The notes beneath the pieces were generated by a model that saw nothing but the letters and a program-made list of their open reading frames with translations, was not told the origin of the DNA and made no database searches. A program made the translations under genes and the position numbers. A DNA stretch of 64,000 nt from JANXMY01 sp964251675 (GTDB lineage: Bacteria; Armatimonadota; Armatimonadia; Armatimonadales; Capsulimonadaceae): the NCBI GenBank assembly GCA_964251675.1, contig CAXUKS010000015.1, positions 1 through 64,000 of the forward strand, read 5' to 3'. Numbering within the stretch: the first letter of the stretch is position 1; the number at the start of each line of letters is the position of its first letter. This document shows, one piece after another, positions 1 through 7,591 of the stretch.

Positions 1-20
1 GGGGGCTTGCTCTTTTAAAG

Positions 21-40
21 CATGGGGGTTCAGCCCCGTG
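21..40. repeat. REP-A palindrome, copy 1
   Basis: A 20-nt palindrome whose reverse complement matches CACGGGGCTGAACCCCCGTG (19 of 20); exact copies lie at 12613-12632 and 39034-39053. It is followed by a T-run on the plus strand and lies just past the stop of the minus-strand gene at 55-642. It may act as a terminator or RNA-stabilising hairpin. Confidence 0.7.
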
Positions 41-54
41 GCTTTTTGTGTCGG

Positions 55-642
55 TCAAACGCTAATCTTCGGGCGAACCGCGAACCGTTCCGCAAGGTAA
101 GCCACATCCACATCAAAGTCTGTAATGGGGTTTTGGTACACGAAGTAGTCTCTGGAAACCCATGAGACCTCATACCCGATGCGCTGAGGCCGGTAGCCGA
201 CAATCCAGTAGTACTGCCCCTCGGTCTTGTAGCCGACAAAGCCAGAGGGGTCTGCCAACGCCCTGGCGAGGAAGAAGGGGCGGTCCCTTTGGTGGTTAAG
301 CTCACCGCGCAGGGTAGTGGTGAACTCTTCAACCGCTTCCTCTGCCGACCGGTCGTCGAAATCCTTTCGAAAGCGCACGTCGCGGGCAATCGCTAGGGCA
401 GGGGGGTAAGCCTCTGCCGACTTTAACAGCTTCACCAAGGAGTCCGAAACTGCCCTGATGCCGGGCGGCTCAGGCGTTTCCTCATCCCACCGCACCAAAT
501 AAATCGCATCGTGTAGATGACTGCGGGTGAAATCTGCCAGCAGTTCCCACTTTACTTCTTCTGGCAGGTCAGGTTCATAGTATTCCTCCTCCAAATTGTA
601 GCGCCACGGCACGAAGCGGTATCCCGAGCGGTAAGAAATCAT
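55..642 (-). CDS. hypothetical protein, second gene of the DUF58 operon
   Basis: A 195-residue soluble protein rich in Trp, Tyr and charged residues, with no signal peptide or membrane segment. I do not recognise the family. Its ATG lies 4 nt after the stop of the DUF58 gene, and a GGAGGAG ribosome-binding sequence sits about 10 nt upstream inside the end of that gene, so the two are probably co-transcribed and translationally coupled. The C-terminal half has several aromatic strands (YYWIVGYRPQRIGYEVSWV), which suggests a beta-rich fold. A REP-A palindrome follows the stop codon. No function can be assigned. Confidence 0.7.
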   Translation of the reverse strand: MISYRSGYRFVPWRYNLEEEYYEPDLPEEVKWELLADFTRSHLHDAIYLVRWDEETPEPPGIRAVSDSLVKLLKSAEAYPPALAIARDVRFRKDFDDRSAEEAVEEFTTTLRGELNHQRDRPFFLARALADPSGFVGYKTEGQYYWIVGYRPQRIGYEVSWVSRDYFVYQNPITDFDVDVAYLAERFAVRPKISV

Positions 643-646
643 CTTC

Positions 647-2059
647 TTATATCTCCTCCGCCCCCGCGTCCACCTGTGCCGAAGTCAGCACCAGGACATC
701 GCCGGGCGGCAGGGTGCAGGGGGTGTCGCGCACGACAATGGCCTTGACGCCGAGGCCGCGTGCCTGCAAGTCTTCCACGAAATCGGCGCGGCCCGTGTCC
801 CAGTCGCCGAAGACGCAGAACGCCGTGGTCAAACGCGGCAGATGCTCGGCCAATTCTTCGTCCAATGCGCCGAACTCGTCGCGGTCGTCGGCGCTCACCG
901 AGGCCAGCAGGTCCAGGACTTCGTCCAGTCCGTTCTCGCGGCCTTCGGCCAGCGGACGCACGGCGGCCCCGGCGGCGACCAAATCCACTTCATAGCCCGA
1001 CCGCGTGGTCCAGTCGGCCAGCGCGGCGGCCAGAGATACCAGACGCTCAAAGGCGGGTGGGGGCGGCAAACCGGGGGCCGGGGCGGGGGCGTAGGTATCC
1101 AAAATTAAGGCCGCCCGCAAGGTGTATTCTTCGCGGTACTCGCGCACCACTGTCCGGGACAGACGCGCCGTGGCCCGCCAGTCGATGCTCCGCACCGGGT
1201 CGCCCTCGCGGTACTCCCGGTTGCCAATGAACTCCCGCGAGTCCCCCAGATGCGCCGCTCGTGCGATTTCGCCGGGCTGATAGCGCCGCCCGGTCGGCAC
1301 GTCCACGCGGGCCAGCGGCGTGAACTTCGGTTGCACCAGCAGCAGGCGCTCCTCGCGGTGGAACTGCTGCGCCACGAGAAGCCCCAGCGGAAACGCCGTC
1401 TCGGCCCGGAAGCCGCGCAGGCGAAACGCCCCGCGTGTCCGGCAATGCAGCCCCAGAGACACCCGCGCCGTGGCCCCCCGTGCCAGCGGCGGCAGGCCGA
1501 CGCCTTCCTCGGGCACGGCATCAATCGGCGGCGGCAGCAGGTCCGGCAGAAGGGTCAGCCCGATTTCGCGCCGCTTTAGCGACTCGACTTCAATCTCCAC
1601 GGCCAGCGTGTCCCCGGCCCGAACGCGGGACGCATGGCGCACCGTCAGCCGCACACGCGGGCGGCGCAGGACCTCGCCAAACCCTGCCGCCACCCACAGG
1701 CCGACGGCATAGGTGAACGGCACATACCACTGCTGATCCAGCGAAATGGAGCCGAAGGCCATAAATAGTACCGTGGCAAAGAGAAAATAGTGGCCGACAT
1801 GGGTAAACCGCTGCATCCAGACCCGCCAGACCCAGGGAAACAGCAGGCCCTGAAACATCGGGTGGTAGCGGACATCTTTGGAAGCCGTGAACGCCGACAG
1901 CGGCGGCAGGTGTGTGTTCAGGGACAGCGCAATCAGCTTGCGATGTCCCGCGCCGGGAAAGGAGTTAGGTTCGAGGGGCTTGGGTTCAAACGCATCGGAC
2001 TTGAACACATCGGCGGCCCGCGTGGCGGGGAACGGGTTTTCGGACACCGGCATTGACAT
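647..2059 (-). CDS. DUF58 domain-containing membrane protein
   Basis: About 470 residues. The N-terminal part has two hydrophobic helices (near HYFLFATVLFMAFGSISL and WYVPFTYAVGLWVAAGFG), then a beta-rich region, then the DUF58 signature REYREGDPVRSIDWRATARL followed by a vWA-like stretch beginning ALILDTY. DUF58 proteins usually sit beside MoxR-type ATPases and have a suspected role in envelope or metalloprotein assembly; no MoxR gene is visible here. I prefer the ATG at 2059 (MSMPVSENP). A TTG at 2077 is also possible. A TATTAT -10 box lies about 17 nt before the chosen ATG. Confidence 0.85.
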   Translation of the reverse strand: MSMPVSENPFPATRAADVFKSDAFEPKPLEPNSFPGAGHRKLIALSLNTHLPPLSAFTASKDVRYHPMFQGLLFPWVWRVWMQRFTHVGHYFLFATVLFMAFGSISLDQQWYVPFTYAVGLWVAAGFGEVLRRPRVRLTVRHASRVRAGDTLAVEIEVESLKRREIGLTLLPDLLPPPIDAVPEEGVGLPPLARGATARVSLGLHCRTRGAFRLRGFRAETAFPLGLLVAQQFHREERLLLVQPKFTPLARVDVPTGRRYQPGEIARAAHLGDSREFIGNREYREGDPVRSIDWRATARLSRTVVREYREEYTLRAALILDTYAPAPAPGLPPPPAFERLVSLAAALADWTTRSGYEVDLVAAGAAVRPLAEGRENGLDEVLDLLASVSADDRDEFGALDEELAEHLPRLTTAFCVFGDWDTGRADFVEDLQARGLGVKAIVVRDTPCTLPPGDVLVLTSAQVDAGAEEI

Positions 2060-2141
2060 AATATCTCTTAACGGCAATAATACCCGAAAAGGTTCGTGCG
2101 TCGTGAGAGCATTTATATAGTGACCGAGGCTGCCTGGCAGA

Positions 2142-2372
2142 ATGAGGCGAAATTTGGATGAGAGACTGCACAGCTACCTTCTCAAAGAGCTGCGCTGGGA
2201 GATGGAACAGCATAAAGCCATCTCAATGGAACTTGCAGAAACCTCTCTGGAACAGGCTGTGGTTTTGTCCTGCTCTGGCTACACAGCACTGCGTATCCAG
2301 GTTCAGTTGGCTGTCTTTGATGTGTGCCTGTCATGGCGCAAAGACGTACCACCAATCATAAAAAAGTTATAA
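2142..2372 (+). CDS. small hypothetical protein
   Basis: A possible 76-residue protein beginning MRRNLDERLHSYLLKEL, with an amphipathic helical N-terminus and an even codon composition. It overlaps the next plus-strand gene by about 40-50 nt in a different frame. No domain is recognised and no clear ribosome-binding site is seen. It could be a real short gene coupled to the downstream membrane protein, or a chance frame. Confidence 0.35.
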   Translation: MRRNLDERLHSYLLKELRWEMEQHKAISMELAETSLEQAVVLSCSGYTALRIQVQLAVFDVCLSWRKDVPPIIKKL

Positions 2373-2950
2373 AAGGACTGGCTGAACTAAAATTGGATAC
2401 CCGGTTGAACAAACTGATCGTGCTTTTCGCGCTTGTGATGCTTGTGGGTGGCCCCTGGCTGTTTCAATATTTGCGCCCTGTGCCTCCCCCAAAAGTAGAT
2501 GTTTCACCTCCTCTCACGGTTGACATCGGGGCCTACCCCAACCTTTTGGCCGAGCAACGCGCTTCGCTTCAGCGGCTTTCGCGTGAGCTTTCTCAGCACC
2601 CGGAAGCCAGCGGGGTTCGCATTTTAGCCGGTCCGTCCACATGGCGGCATGGGGTCATGGGTTATATGCGTGCTGCCCGGCTCCCACAGTATAAACAGGC
2701 GTTCTGGTTCGATGACCGCTTTTCAAGTCCTGATTTCGGCATAGTAAAGGGTAAGTTTCAAGGAATATCGGTACTAATTCTCTCCACTGAAGAAGAAATT
2801 CATGCAGTGGCCCGCAAGAACGGCGTTGCAGAGGACGTTCAGGACTACAATTATCAGTTAGGTGTGAAGAACGGCGTGTACCCGCCACCTGGCCCCCATG
2901 AGAGGAAGCGAGGCAGGCAATGGGTTTTTGTTCTCCCTCCGACGGTTTAG
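2333..2950 (+). CDS. membrane-anchored hypothetical protein
   Basis: About 205 residues from ATG 2333 (a GTG at 2324 is in frame). A basic N-terminus (MAQRRTTNHKKVIKGL) is followed by one hydrophobic helix (LIVLFALVMLVGGPWLFQYL) and a Pro-rich linker, so most of the protein is probably exported with an N-terminal anchor. The remainder has mixed alpha/beta character and no recognised motif. The next gene, a tyrosine phosphatase, begins 20 nt after the stop. Confidence 0.65.
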   Translation: MAQRRTTNHKKVIKGLAELKLDTRLNKLIVLFALVMLVGGPWLFQYLRPVPPPKVDVSPPLTVDIGAYPNLLAEQRASLQRLSRELSQHPEASGVRILAGPSTWRHGVMGYMRAARLPQYKQAFWFDDRFSSPDFGIVKGKFQGISVLILSTEEEIHAVARKNGVAEDVQDYNYQLGVKNGVYPPPGPHERKRGRQWVFVLPPTV

Positions 2951-2970
2951 ATTAGAAAGCTACTGCAACT

Positions 2971-3432
2971 ATGATTCGTGTATTATTCGTGTGTTTAGGA
3001 AATATCTGCCGCTCGCCGATGGCAGAAGCGGTGTTCGCGCAGAAGGTCCGGGCGGCGGGGCTGGAAGACAAAATCGACGTCGACTCGGCAGCGACCGGGG
3101 ACTGGAACCTCGGCAATGCGCCGCACCGGGGCACACGGGCAGTTTTGGAGCGGGAGGGGATTGAGTATACGCACGCCGCCCGGCTGATTACGCCGCGTGA
3201 CCTGGAAGCATTTGATTACATCCTGACGATGGACGACCAGAACCTGGCCGATGTGCGGGCGATAGGACCGGCCCGCGCCGTGGTGCGTCCGTTTCTGGAA
3301 TATGCCCCGGACTGCGGCGAGACCGAAGTGCCGGACCCGTACTACAAAGGCGGCTTTGACGGGGTGTACGAATTGATTGAAGCGGCGGCGGACGGCCTGC
3401 TGCAAGCCATCCGGCAGGAACATAAGCTCTAG
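2971..3432 (+). CDS. low-molecular-weight protein tyrosine phosphatase
   Basis: A 153-residue protein of the LMW-PTP family, which hydrolyses phosphotyrosine. The P-loop CLGNICRS lies at residues 8-15, with the nucleophile Cys8 and Arg14 of the C-x5-R signature. The C-terminal DPYY motif (VPDPYYKGG) supplies the general-acid Asp. The length is typical. In bacteria such enzymes often act on tyrosine kinases of capsule export; an SLBB export protein lies 2 kb downstream but is not in the same operon. No kinase is seen in the window. Confidence 0.93.
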   Translation: MIRVLFVCLGNICRSPMAEAVFAQKVRAAGLEDKIDVDSAATGDWNLGNAPHRGTRAVLEREGIEYTHAARLITPRDLEAFDYILTMDDQNLADVRAIGPARAVVRPFLEYAPDCGETEVPDPYYKGGFDGVYELIEAAADGLLQAIRQEHKL

Positions 3433-3439
3433 CAGACTG

Positions 3440-3860
3440 TCACTGCCACAGGCCGTAGCCGATGCCCCAGCGTGTCTCTAACAGGTCGGCGGACTGGGGC
3501 GGGCATCTTGGCGTGGAGGCGGCGGATGTGAATGCCTACAGTGCGCTCGCCGCCCTCAAAGTCCACGCCCCAGACCCGGCGGCGTCGCGGGCACAGCCGC
3601 CCGCCAGGTCCAGCCGGACATCGCCGACAGTCAGCGTGTTGCCGCCCGCGCTGTGCCGCCGCCGGTTCGGCGGCCCTGCCCTTCGGTACGGTGTAAGTCA
3701 GCGAATTGTGGGGCGGGCCGAGGTCAAAAAAGCCGCGTCCCGTAAACGGGAACACGCCCTGCAAAAAGCGCGGGGCGGCCTGACCCAGCCGCACGCGCCG
3801 CTGCTGGCGCGTTTCCATGGTGATCGTTTCAGGTTCTTGAGACGTGTCAAAATGCGTCAT
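3440..3860 (-). pseudogene. decayed gene ending in an OmpR-type winged-helix domain
   Basis: Read on the minus strand from ATG 3860, which is preceded by a GGAAAGGAAA ribosome-binding sequence. The first 70 or so residues (including QGVFPFTGRGFFDLGPP and LTYTVPKGRAAEP) look like a conserved small-protein family I cannot name. Pieces of a winged-helix response-regulator domain follow in different frames. GNTLTVGDVRLDLAGG is in one frame and RVWGVDFEGGERTVGIHIRR in a second. SADLLETRWGIGYGLWQ, ending at the TGA at 3440, is in a third. The recognition-helix centre between the first two pieces is missing. At least two frame changes plus a deletion mark this as a pseudogene. Confidence 0.7.
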
Positions 3861-4105
3861 CAGGGGTTTCCTTTCCAGACAGGCAGCGTTGCCAAAAGGA
3901 GCCACGTAAAGGAGCCACGAAGCGGTCTAGTGAATGACTGCGTCCATACCGAACCGACCCGATGCTTGCGAGGATACCAGAACTATGTTTCCGCGCTGTT
4001 TCGGCGCAAAAAGCAGGGCGCTTTTTCTTGACACGCATCTGGAAAACTGGGCGGGGGTGCAGCGAAGCGAGGCGCGGACTGCATTCTTCTGAGCAGCATA
4101 TCAGG

Positions 4106-4111
4106 TACACT
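4106..4111 (+). promoter_or_regulatory. -10 box for leaderless YncE-like gene
   Basis: TACACT ends 6 nt before the ATG at 4118, so transcription would begin at or next to the start codon. No good -35 is visible at 16-18 nt spacing. See the finding on leaderless genes. Confidence 0.5.
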
Positions 4112-4117
4112 CTGTCT

Positions 4118-5164
4118 ATGAAAACCGTCACTTTGACCATCAGCTTGACCGTTGCCGCCCCCCTGCTCGGACCCCAATTTGCCCATCTGCTGCACGCTGC
4201 CCCCACGCCGCCGCTGATCTATCAGCGGCTTTCATCAGTGCCCCTGCCGGGCGACGGCGGCTGGGACTATCTGACCCTGGACCCGGCGGCGCGGCGGCTG
4301 TATGTCACTCATAGCACACACGTTCTGGTGCTGGACTGCGACACGCTCAAGACAATCGGCAATATTTCCGGCACGAATGGGGTGCATGGGGTCGCGCTGG
4401 CCGTGAAGCTGGGGCGGGGCTATGCCAGCGCCGGCAAAAGCAACTCTGTGACGGTCTTTGACTTGAAGACGCTCAAGCCACTGGCACAAATCGGGGTGGG
4501 GGAGCGGCCCGACTCGATTGTCTATGAGCCGGTCACACAGCGCGTGTTCACGCTGAACGGCGGCGGGGACAGCGCCACGGCGATTGATGCCGTGACTGGC
4601 AAAGTCGTCGGCACGATTGCCCTCGGAGGCCGCCCGGAGTCTGCCGTTGCCGACGGGCAGGGCCTGATTTACGACAACATTGAAGACAAAAGCGAGATTG
4701 CCGCCATTGATGCCCGGACGCTGACGATTAAAGCGCGGTACCCGCTCGCGCCGCTGGAGTCGCCGTCCGGGCTGGCAATGGACACGAAAAATCGGCGTTT
4801 ATTTGCGGTCTGCGATGGCGGCAAAATGGCGGTGGTGAACGCCGATACCGGCAAAATGATTGCCACGCCTGCCATCGGGGATGGTCCCGATGCCGCCGCG
4901 TATGACCCTGGCACAGGACTGGTGTTCAGCTCTAACGGCGAAGACGGCACACTGACTGTGGTGACGGCTGAAAACAATCTGCCCGTGCAAATTATCGCCA
5001 CCCAAACAGGGGCGCGGACGCTGGCGCTGGACCCGAAAACGCACCGGGTCTTTCTGGTGACAGCGACCCCCGCCCCCGCTGCGCCCGGCACGCCGCCCTG
5101 GCGGCGCTCCTACCTCCCTGGTACGTTTACCCTGCTGGTTTACGGTCCGCCGGAAGCCAAATAA
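4118..5164 (+). CDS. YncE-family beta-propeller, exported
   Basis: A 348-residue protein with an N-terminal signal peptide (MKTVTLTISLTVAAPLLGP, probable cleavage near HAAP). It has repeating blades of the YVTN/YncE type, for example GGWDYLTLDPAARRLYVTH, PDSIVYEPVTQRVFTLNGG and DAAAYDPGTGLVFSSNGEDG. These proteins form periplasmic seven-bladed propellers whose ligands are mostly unknown. I chose ATG 4118 over the upstream frame opening at 3962 because the signal peptide starts here and a TACACT box lies 6 nt before it. The gene is probably monocistronic. Confidence 0.88.
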   Translation: MKTVTLTISLTVAAPLLGPQFAHLLHAAPTPPLIYQRLSSVPLPGDGGWDYLTLDPAARRLYVTHSTHVLVLDCDTLKTIGNISGTNGVHGVALAVKLGRGYASAGKSNSVTVFDLKTLKPLAQIGVGERPDSIVYEPVTQRVFTLNGGGDSATAIDAVTGKVVGTIALGGRPESAVADGQGLIYDNIEDKSEIAAIDARTLTIKARYPLAPLESPSGLAMDTKNRRLFAVCDGGKMAVVNADTGKMIATPAIGDGPDAAAYDPGTGLVFSSNGEDGTLTVVTAENNLPVQIIATQTGARTLALDPKTHRVFLVTATPAPAAPGTPPWRRSYLPGTFTLLVYGPPEAK

Positions 5165-5178
5165 ATCTTTGTTTCCCC

Positions 5179-5207
5179 TTGACAAATGGCCGGGCCTATG
5201 TTACGGT
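5179..5207 (+). promoter_or_regulatory. promoter candidate for the SLBB gene
   Basis: TTGACA at 5179-5184, a 17-nt spacer, then TACGGT at 5202-5207. The -10 keeps the TANNNT pattern. This would give a leader of about 200 nt before the start at 5410. I see no recognised riboswitch in the leader. Confidence 0.45.
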
Positions 5208-5409
5208 GTAGCAGAGCGGGCATGACCGCTCGTCCTGCCTTTGTTTCCCGGTGTCATTGCTGTACACATCGCAGGAGGAATGGGGAGAGCGAGCAGAACG
5301 AAAAAGTCGTGCCTTGGGCCTGATGCCTCTGCTATTGATACCGGAATCTGGGCATTTCGCGCCGATTGGCATTGTTTATGCTCGTGATCACTTTATTCAG
5401 CACCGAAAA

Positions 5410-6669
5410 ATGTCAGCAAGGAACACTTTTACGACTATGAATTTCGCAACAGGCCACGCCCCTCGCCCCCTGATACGTCTGGGCGCCGCGTTTTTATTTT
5501 TGCTGGTCTGTGCCTGCAGCCTGACCCTGATGCCGTCCGCCCGCGCCCAGACGACCGCCGCGCAGGCAGGACTCATTGACACCGGCGCGAAGCTGCATAT
5601 CACGGTCGCCAATGAAGCACAGCTCACCGGTGATTACGTGGTGGACGCTCAGGGCGACATCACCATGCTCTACATCAATCAGGTCCATGTGCAGGGCCTG
5701 ACCCCGGTGCAGGCTGCCGCCGTCATTCGCGGCGCCACGGCGGCAGGCGGCAGGCCCGCCACCGGCCTGTCGCAGTTTTATGTGCGCCCACAGGTCATTG
5801 TCACCATCGCCGATGCGGGCGGCATCAGCGTCACCGTCACTGGCCTGGTCAGCGCCCCCCGTGCTTACACTGTCCGCACCAATGCCCGCCTCGACGACGT
5901 TCTTCAGCAGGCGGTCCCGGCGCTGAACGCCGACCTGTCCAAAATTGAAATCACACGCGGCGACACCAAAGACAAAGAAGCCGTCGACTACCGCGCTTAT
6001 CTGGACAGCAAGGCCGAAACTGGCAACCCGGTCCTGCGGGACGGCGATGTGGTCAGCGTGATCAGCCGCGAGGCACAGCCAATTTATGTCACCGTGCTGG
6101 GGCAGGTCGAAAAGCCGGGCCGCTTCCAGGTTCCCGCCGGGACCACCGCCTACAGCGCCCTGCAGGCCGCCGGTGGCCCGACCGCCGCCGCCAATGTCGC
6201 GGGCATCGTGATGAAGCACTTTGGAACCACCACCACCGCGCCCTTTGGCTATGCCCAGGCCGGACAAAGCCCGACCGATGCCTCGCTCAACCCGGTGCTG
6301 CTCGACGGCGACACGCTGATTGTGCCCGCCGCGCCGGTCGCCGCCACCTACACGCTGACCGGGCCGGGCGTCCGCAACCCTGCCGAATACACCCTGCCCA
6401 ATGGAGCGCCGATCACCCTGGCCGCCGCCATCGGCAAGGCGGGCGGGCTGGCCGACCGGGCCAAGATCAAAGAAGTGGTCATTATCCGCACACAGTCCGG
6501 CAAAGGCGCTCAGACGATCAAGCTGAATGCCAGCGACCCGAACGTGCAGGGAACCTATCTGGTGCAGCCCGGCGACAACATCAGCATCGAACAGGGCAGC
6601 CCGCCGTCCCGAGTGGACCCCTTCCAGCTCATCGGCATTGCGATTGCCGTGCTCAGCATTCTGAGATAA
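5410..6669 (+). CDS. SLBB-domain polysaccharide export protein
   Basis: About 419 residues. A signal peptide (LIRLGAAFLFLLVCACSLTLM, cleavage after ARAQ) leads into a polysaccharide-export (Poly_export) domain (GAKLHITVANEAQLTGDYVVD). Three SLBB-like repeats follow: VTGLVSAPRAYTV, VLGQVEKPGRFQVPAG and LTGPGVRNPAEYTLP. A short hydrophobic C-terminus (FQLIGIAIAVLSILR) resembles the membrane anchor of Wza-like proteins. The family forms outer-membrane channels for capsule or exopolysaccharide. ATG 5410 is chosen because the upstream frame back to 5251 has no protein-like content; ATG 5437 is an alternative. No synthase or copolymerase gene is adjacent. Confidence 0.88.
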   Translation: MSARNTFTTMNFATGHAPRPLIRLGAAFLFLLVCACSLTLMPSARAQTTAAQAGLIDTGAKLHITVANEAQLTGDYVVDAQGDITMLYINQVHVQGLTPVQAAAVIRGATAAGGRPATGLSQFYVRPQVIVTIADAGGISVTVTGLVSAPRAYTVRTNARLDDVLQQAVPALNADLSKIEITRGDTKDKEAVDYRAYLDSKAETGNPVLRDGDVVSVISREAQPIYVTVLGQVEKPGRFQVPAGTTAYSALQAAGGPTAAANVAGIVMKHFGTTTTAPFGYAQAGQSPTDASLNPVLLDGDTLIVPAAPVAATYTLTGPGVRNPAEYTLPNGAPITLAAAIGKAGGLADRAKIKEVVIIRTQSGKGAQTIKLNASDPNVQGTYLVQPGDNISIEQGSPPSRVDPFQLIGIAIAVLSILR

Positions 6670-6699
6670 AGTATTTTGCGCTAGGCAAAGACGCAAAAG

Positions 6700-6734
6700 C
6701 GCCCCCGCTCCAGAATGGAGCAGGGGCGTTTATT
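6700..6734. terminator. bidirectional terminator between convergent genes
   Basis: A 12-bp stem (CGCCCCCGCTCC / GGAGCAGGGGCG, one non-matching position) with an AGAAT loop, followed by TTTATTTTT on the plus strand. It follows the SLBB gene and precedes the stop of the minus-strand gene ending at 6739. Confidence 0.8.
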
Positions 6735-6738
6735 TTTG

Positions 6739-7230
6739 TCAGACCCGCCGCCGGCTCAGGCGGGCGATGTCACGCAGGCGGGTGATTTCGCGGGCCAGAT
6801 TGAGAGACTCGATGCGGGCCAGGTCCCGGCTGTCTAAGGCGTTGATCATGTCTTCAGCCAGACGGATGGCCCCGAGGGCCACGCATTCATTCTCATAATC
6901 CACCGTCACATAAAACCGCCCCCGTGGGTCCAGAGTCCAGTTCCAGCGCGTTTCGCCGCAAAAGGGATCGCCGACACCCCGGCGGACCTGATTCTGGATT
7001 TCAATAATCAGATGCTCAAACAAATGGGGGATTTCCGTCGCCCGCGCTTCCCGGTAAAACGGAACGCCCTCATCATTGATGCACCTCTGCGTGGCCATAC
7101 GCGGCAGCAGCTTGAAGAGAATGCGTGGAATATGGGGCCGGTTCTCGGTCGTGAAGCTGCTGCTTTCGGGCATTTCCACGACGAGGCTCACCCGGTCGTC
7201 CTGCTGAAAAATAATCTCGGTGACTTTCAA
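6739..7230 (-). CDS. free-standing cyanophycin-synthetase-like N-domain protein
   Basis: About 163 residues from the TTG at 7230 (reading MKVTEIIFQQDDRVSL), which gives a natural beta-strand start; a longer frame to 7371 runs across the tRNA promoter and is unlikely. The motifs IPHLFEHLIIEIQNQ, then GETRWNW, then FYVTVDYENECVALGAIRLAEDMI match the N-terminal domain that precedes the ATP-grasp and Mur-ligase parts of cyanophycin synthetases. Neither catalytic part is present. The C-terminus is basic (ITRLRDIARLSRRRV). Whether it binds an amino-acid polymer or another ligand is unknown. Confidence 0.65.
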   Translation of the reverse strand: MKVTEIIFQQDDRVSLVVEMPESSSFTTENRPHIPRILFKLLPRMATQRCINDEGVPFYREARATEIPHLFEHLIIEIQNQVRRGVGDPFCGETRWNWTLDPRGRFYVTVDYENECVALGAIRLAEDMINALDSRDLARIESLNLAREITRLRDIARLSRRRV

Positions 7231-7299
7231 GGCCGCTTTTCCGCCGCGTTTCGCCAAATTTATTACCGAACTTTTGGCTGAACTTTTGGCTCTATACTC

Positions 7300-7328
7300 T
7301 TGACATCTGCGTCGGCAGGGGATATAAT
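7300..7328 (+). promoter_or_regulatory. consensus sigma-70 promoter of tRNA-Asn
   Basis: TTGACA at 7300-7305, an exact 17-nt spacer, and TATAAT at 7323-7328: a full consensus promoter 28 nt before the tRNA. It fixes the housekeeping promoter form used by this organism. Confidence 0.9.
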
Positions 7329-7356
7329 AGCGTCTGTAACTTGCTCCCGCCCATAT

Positions 7357-7429
7357 TCCCTGATAGCTCAATTGGCAGAGCGTTCGGCTGTTAACCGAAA
7401 TGTTGTAGGTTCGAGTCCTACTCGGGGAG
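7357..7429 (+). tRNA. tRNA-Asn (GTT)
   Basis: A 73-nt cloverleaf. The acceptor strands TCCCTGA and TCGGGGA pair over seven positions. The D-arm is TAGCTCAATTGGCAGAGC. The anticodon stem TTCGG/CCGAA encloses CTGTTAA, with anticodon GTT at 7390-7392. The T-arm contains GTTCGAGTC. The CCA end is not encoded. A consensus promoter lies upstream and a strong terminator downstream, so this is a single-gene transcript. Confidence 0.95.
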
Positions 7430-7467
7430 CTTTTCTGCTGTTATCTGTCCGCTCACTCTTCACAACA

Positions 7468-7492
7468 CGCGCCGTCCCCCGGCGCGTTTTTT
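7468..7492 (+). terminator. terminator of tRNA-Asn
   Basis: A seven-base-pair GC stem CGCGCCG / CGGCGCG with a TCCCC loop, followed by six T. It lies about 40 nt after the tRNA. Confidence 0.85.
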
Positions 7493-7591
7493 CTTTTACC
7501 CGCTTTGCAGCACTTTTCATTGTAACACAAGGCGAATATCTTGTCCAGCCCCTGTTCCACTGTTGTTTTGACAGGGCCTGGCCGATAATCA

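Noticed and set aside
3462..4031. A 189-codon plus-strand gene
   Set aside because: The minus strand of the same region carries recognisable winged-helix fragments; the plus frame has none.
5185..5409. A cyclic di-GMP or cobalamin riboswitch in the SLBB leader
   Set aside because: I could not find the conserved core bases of either class by eye; left as an unexplained leader only.
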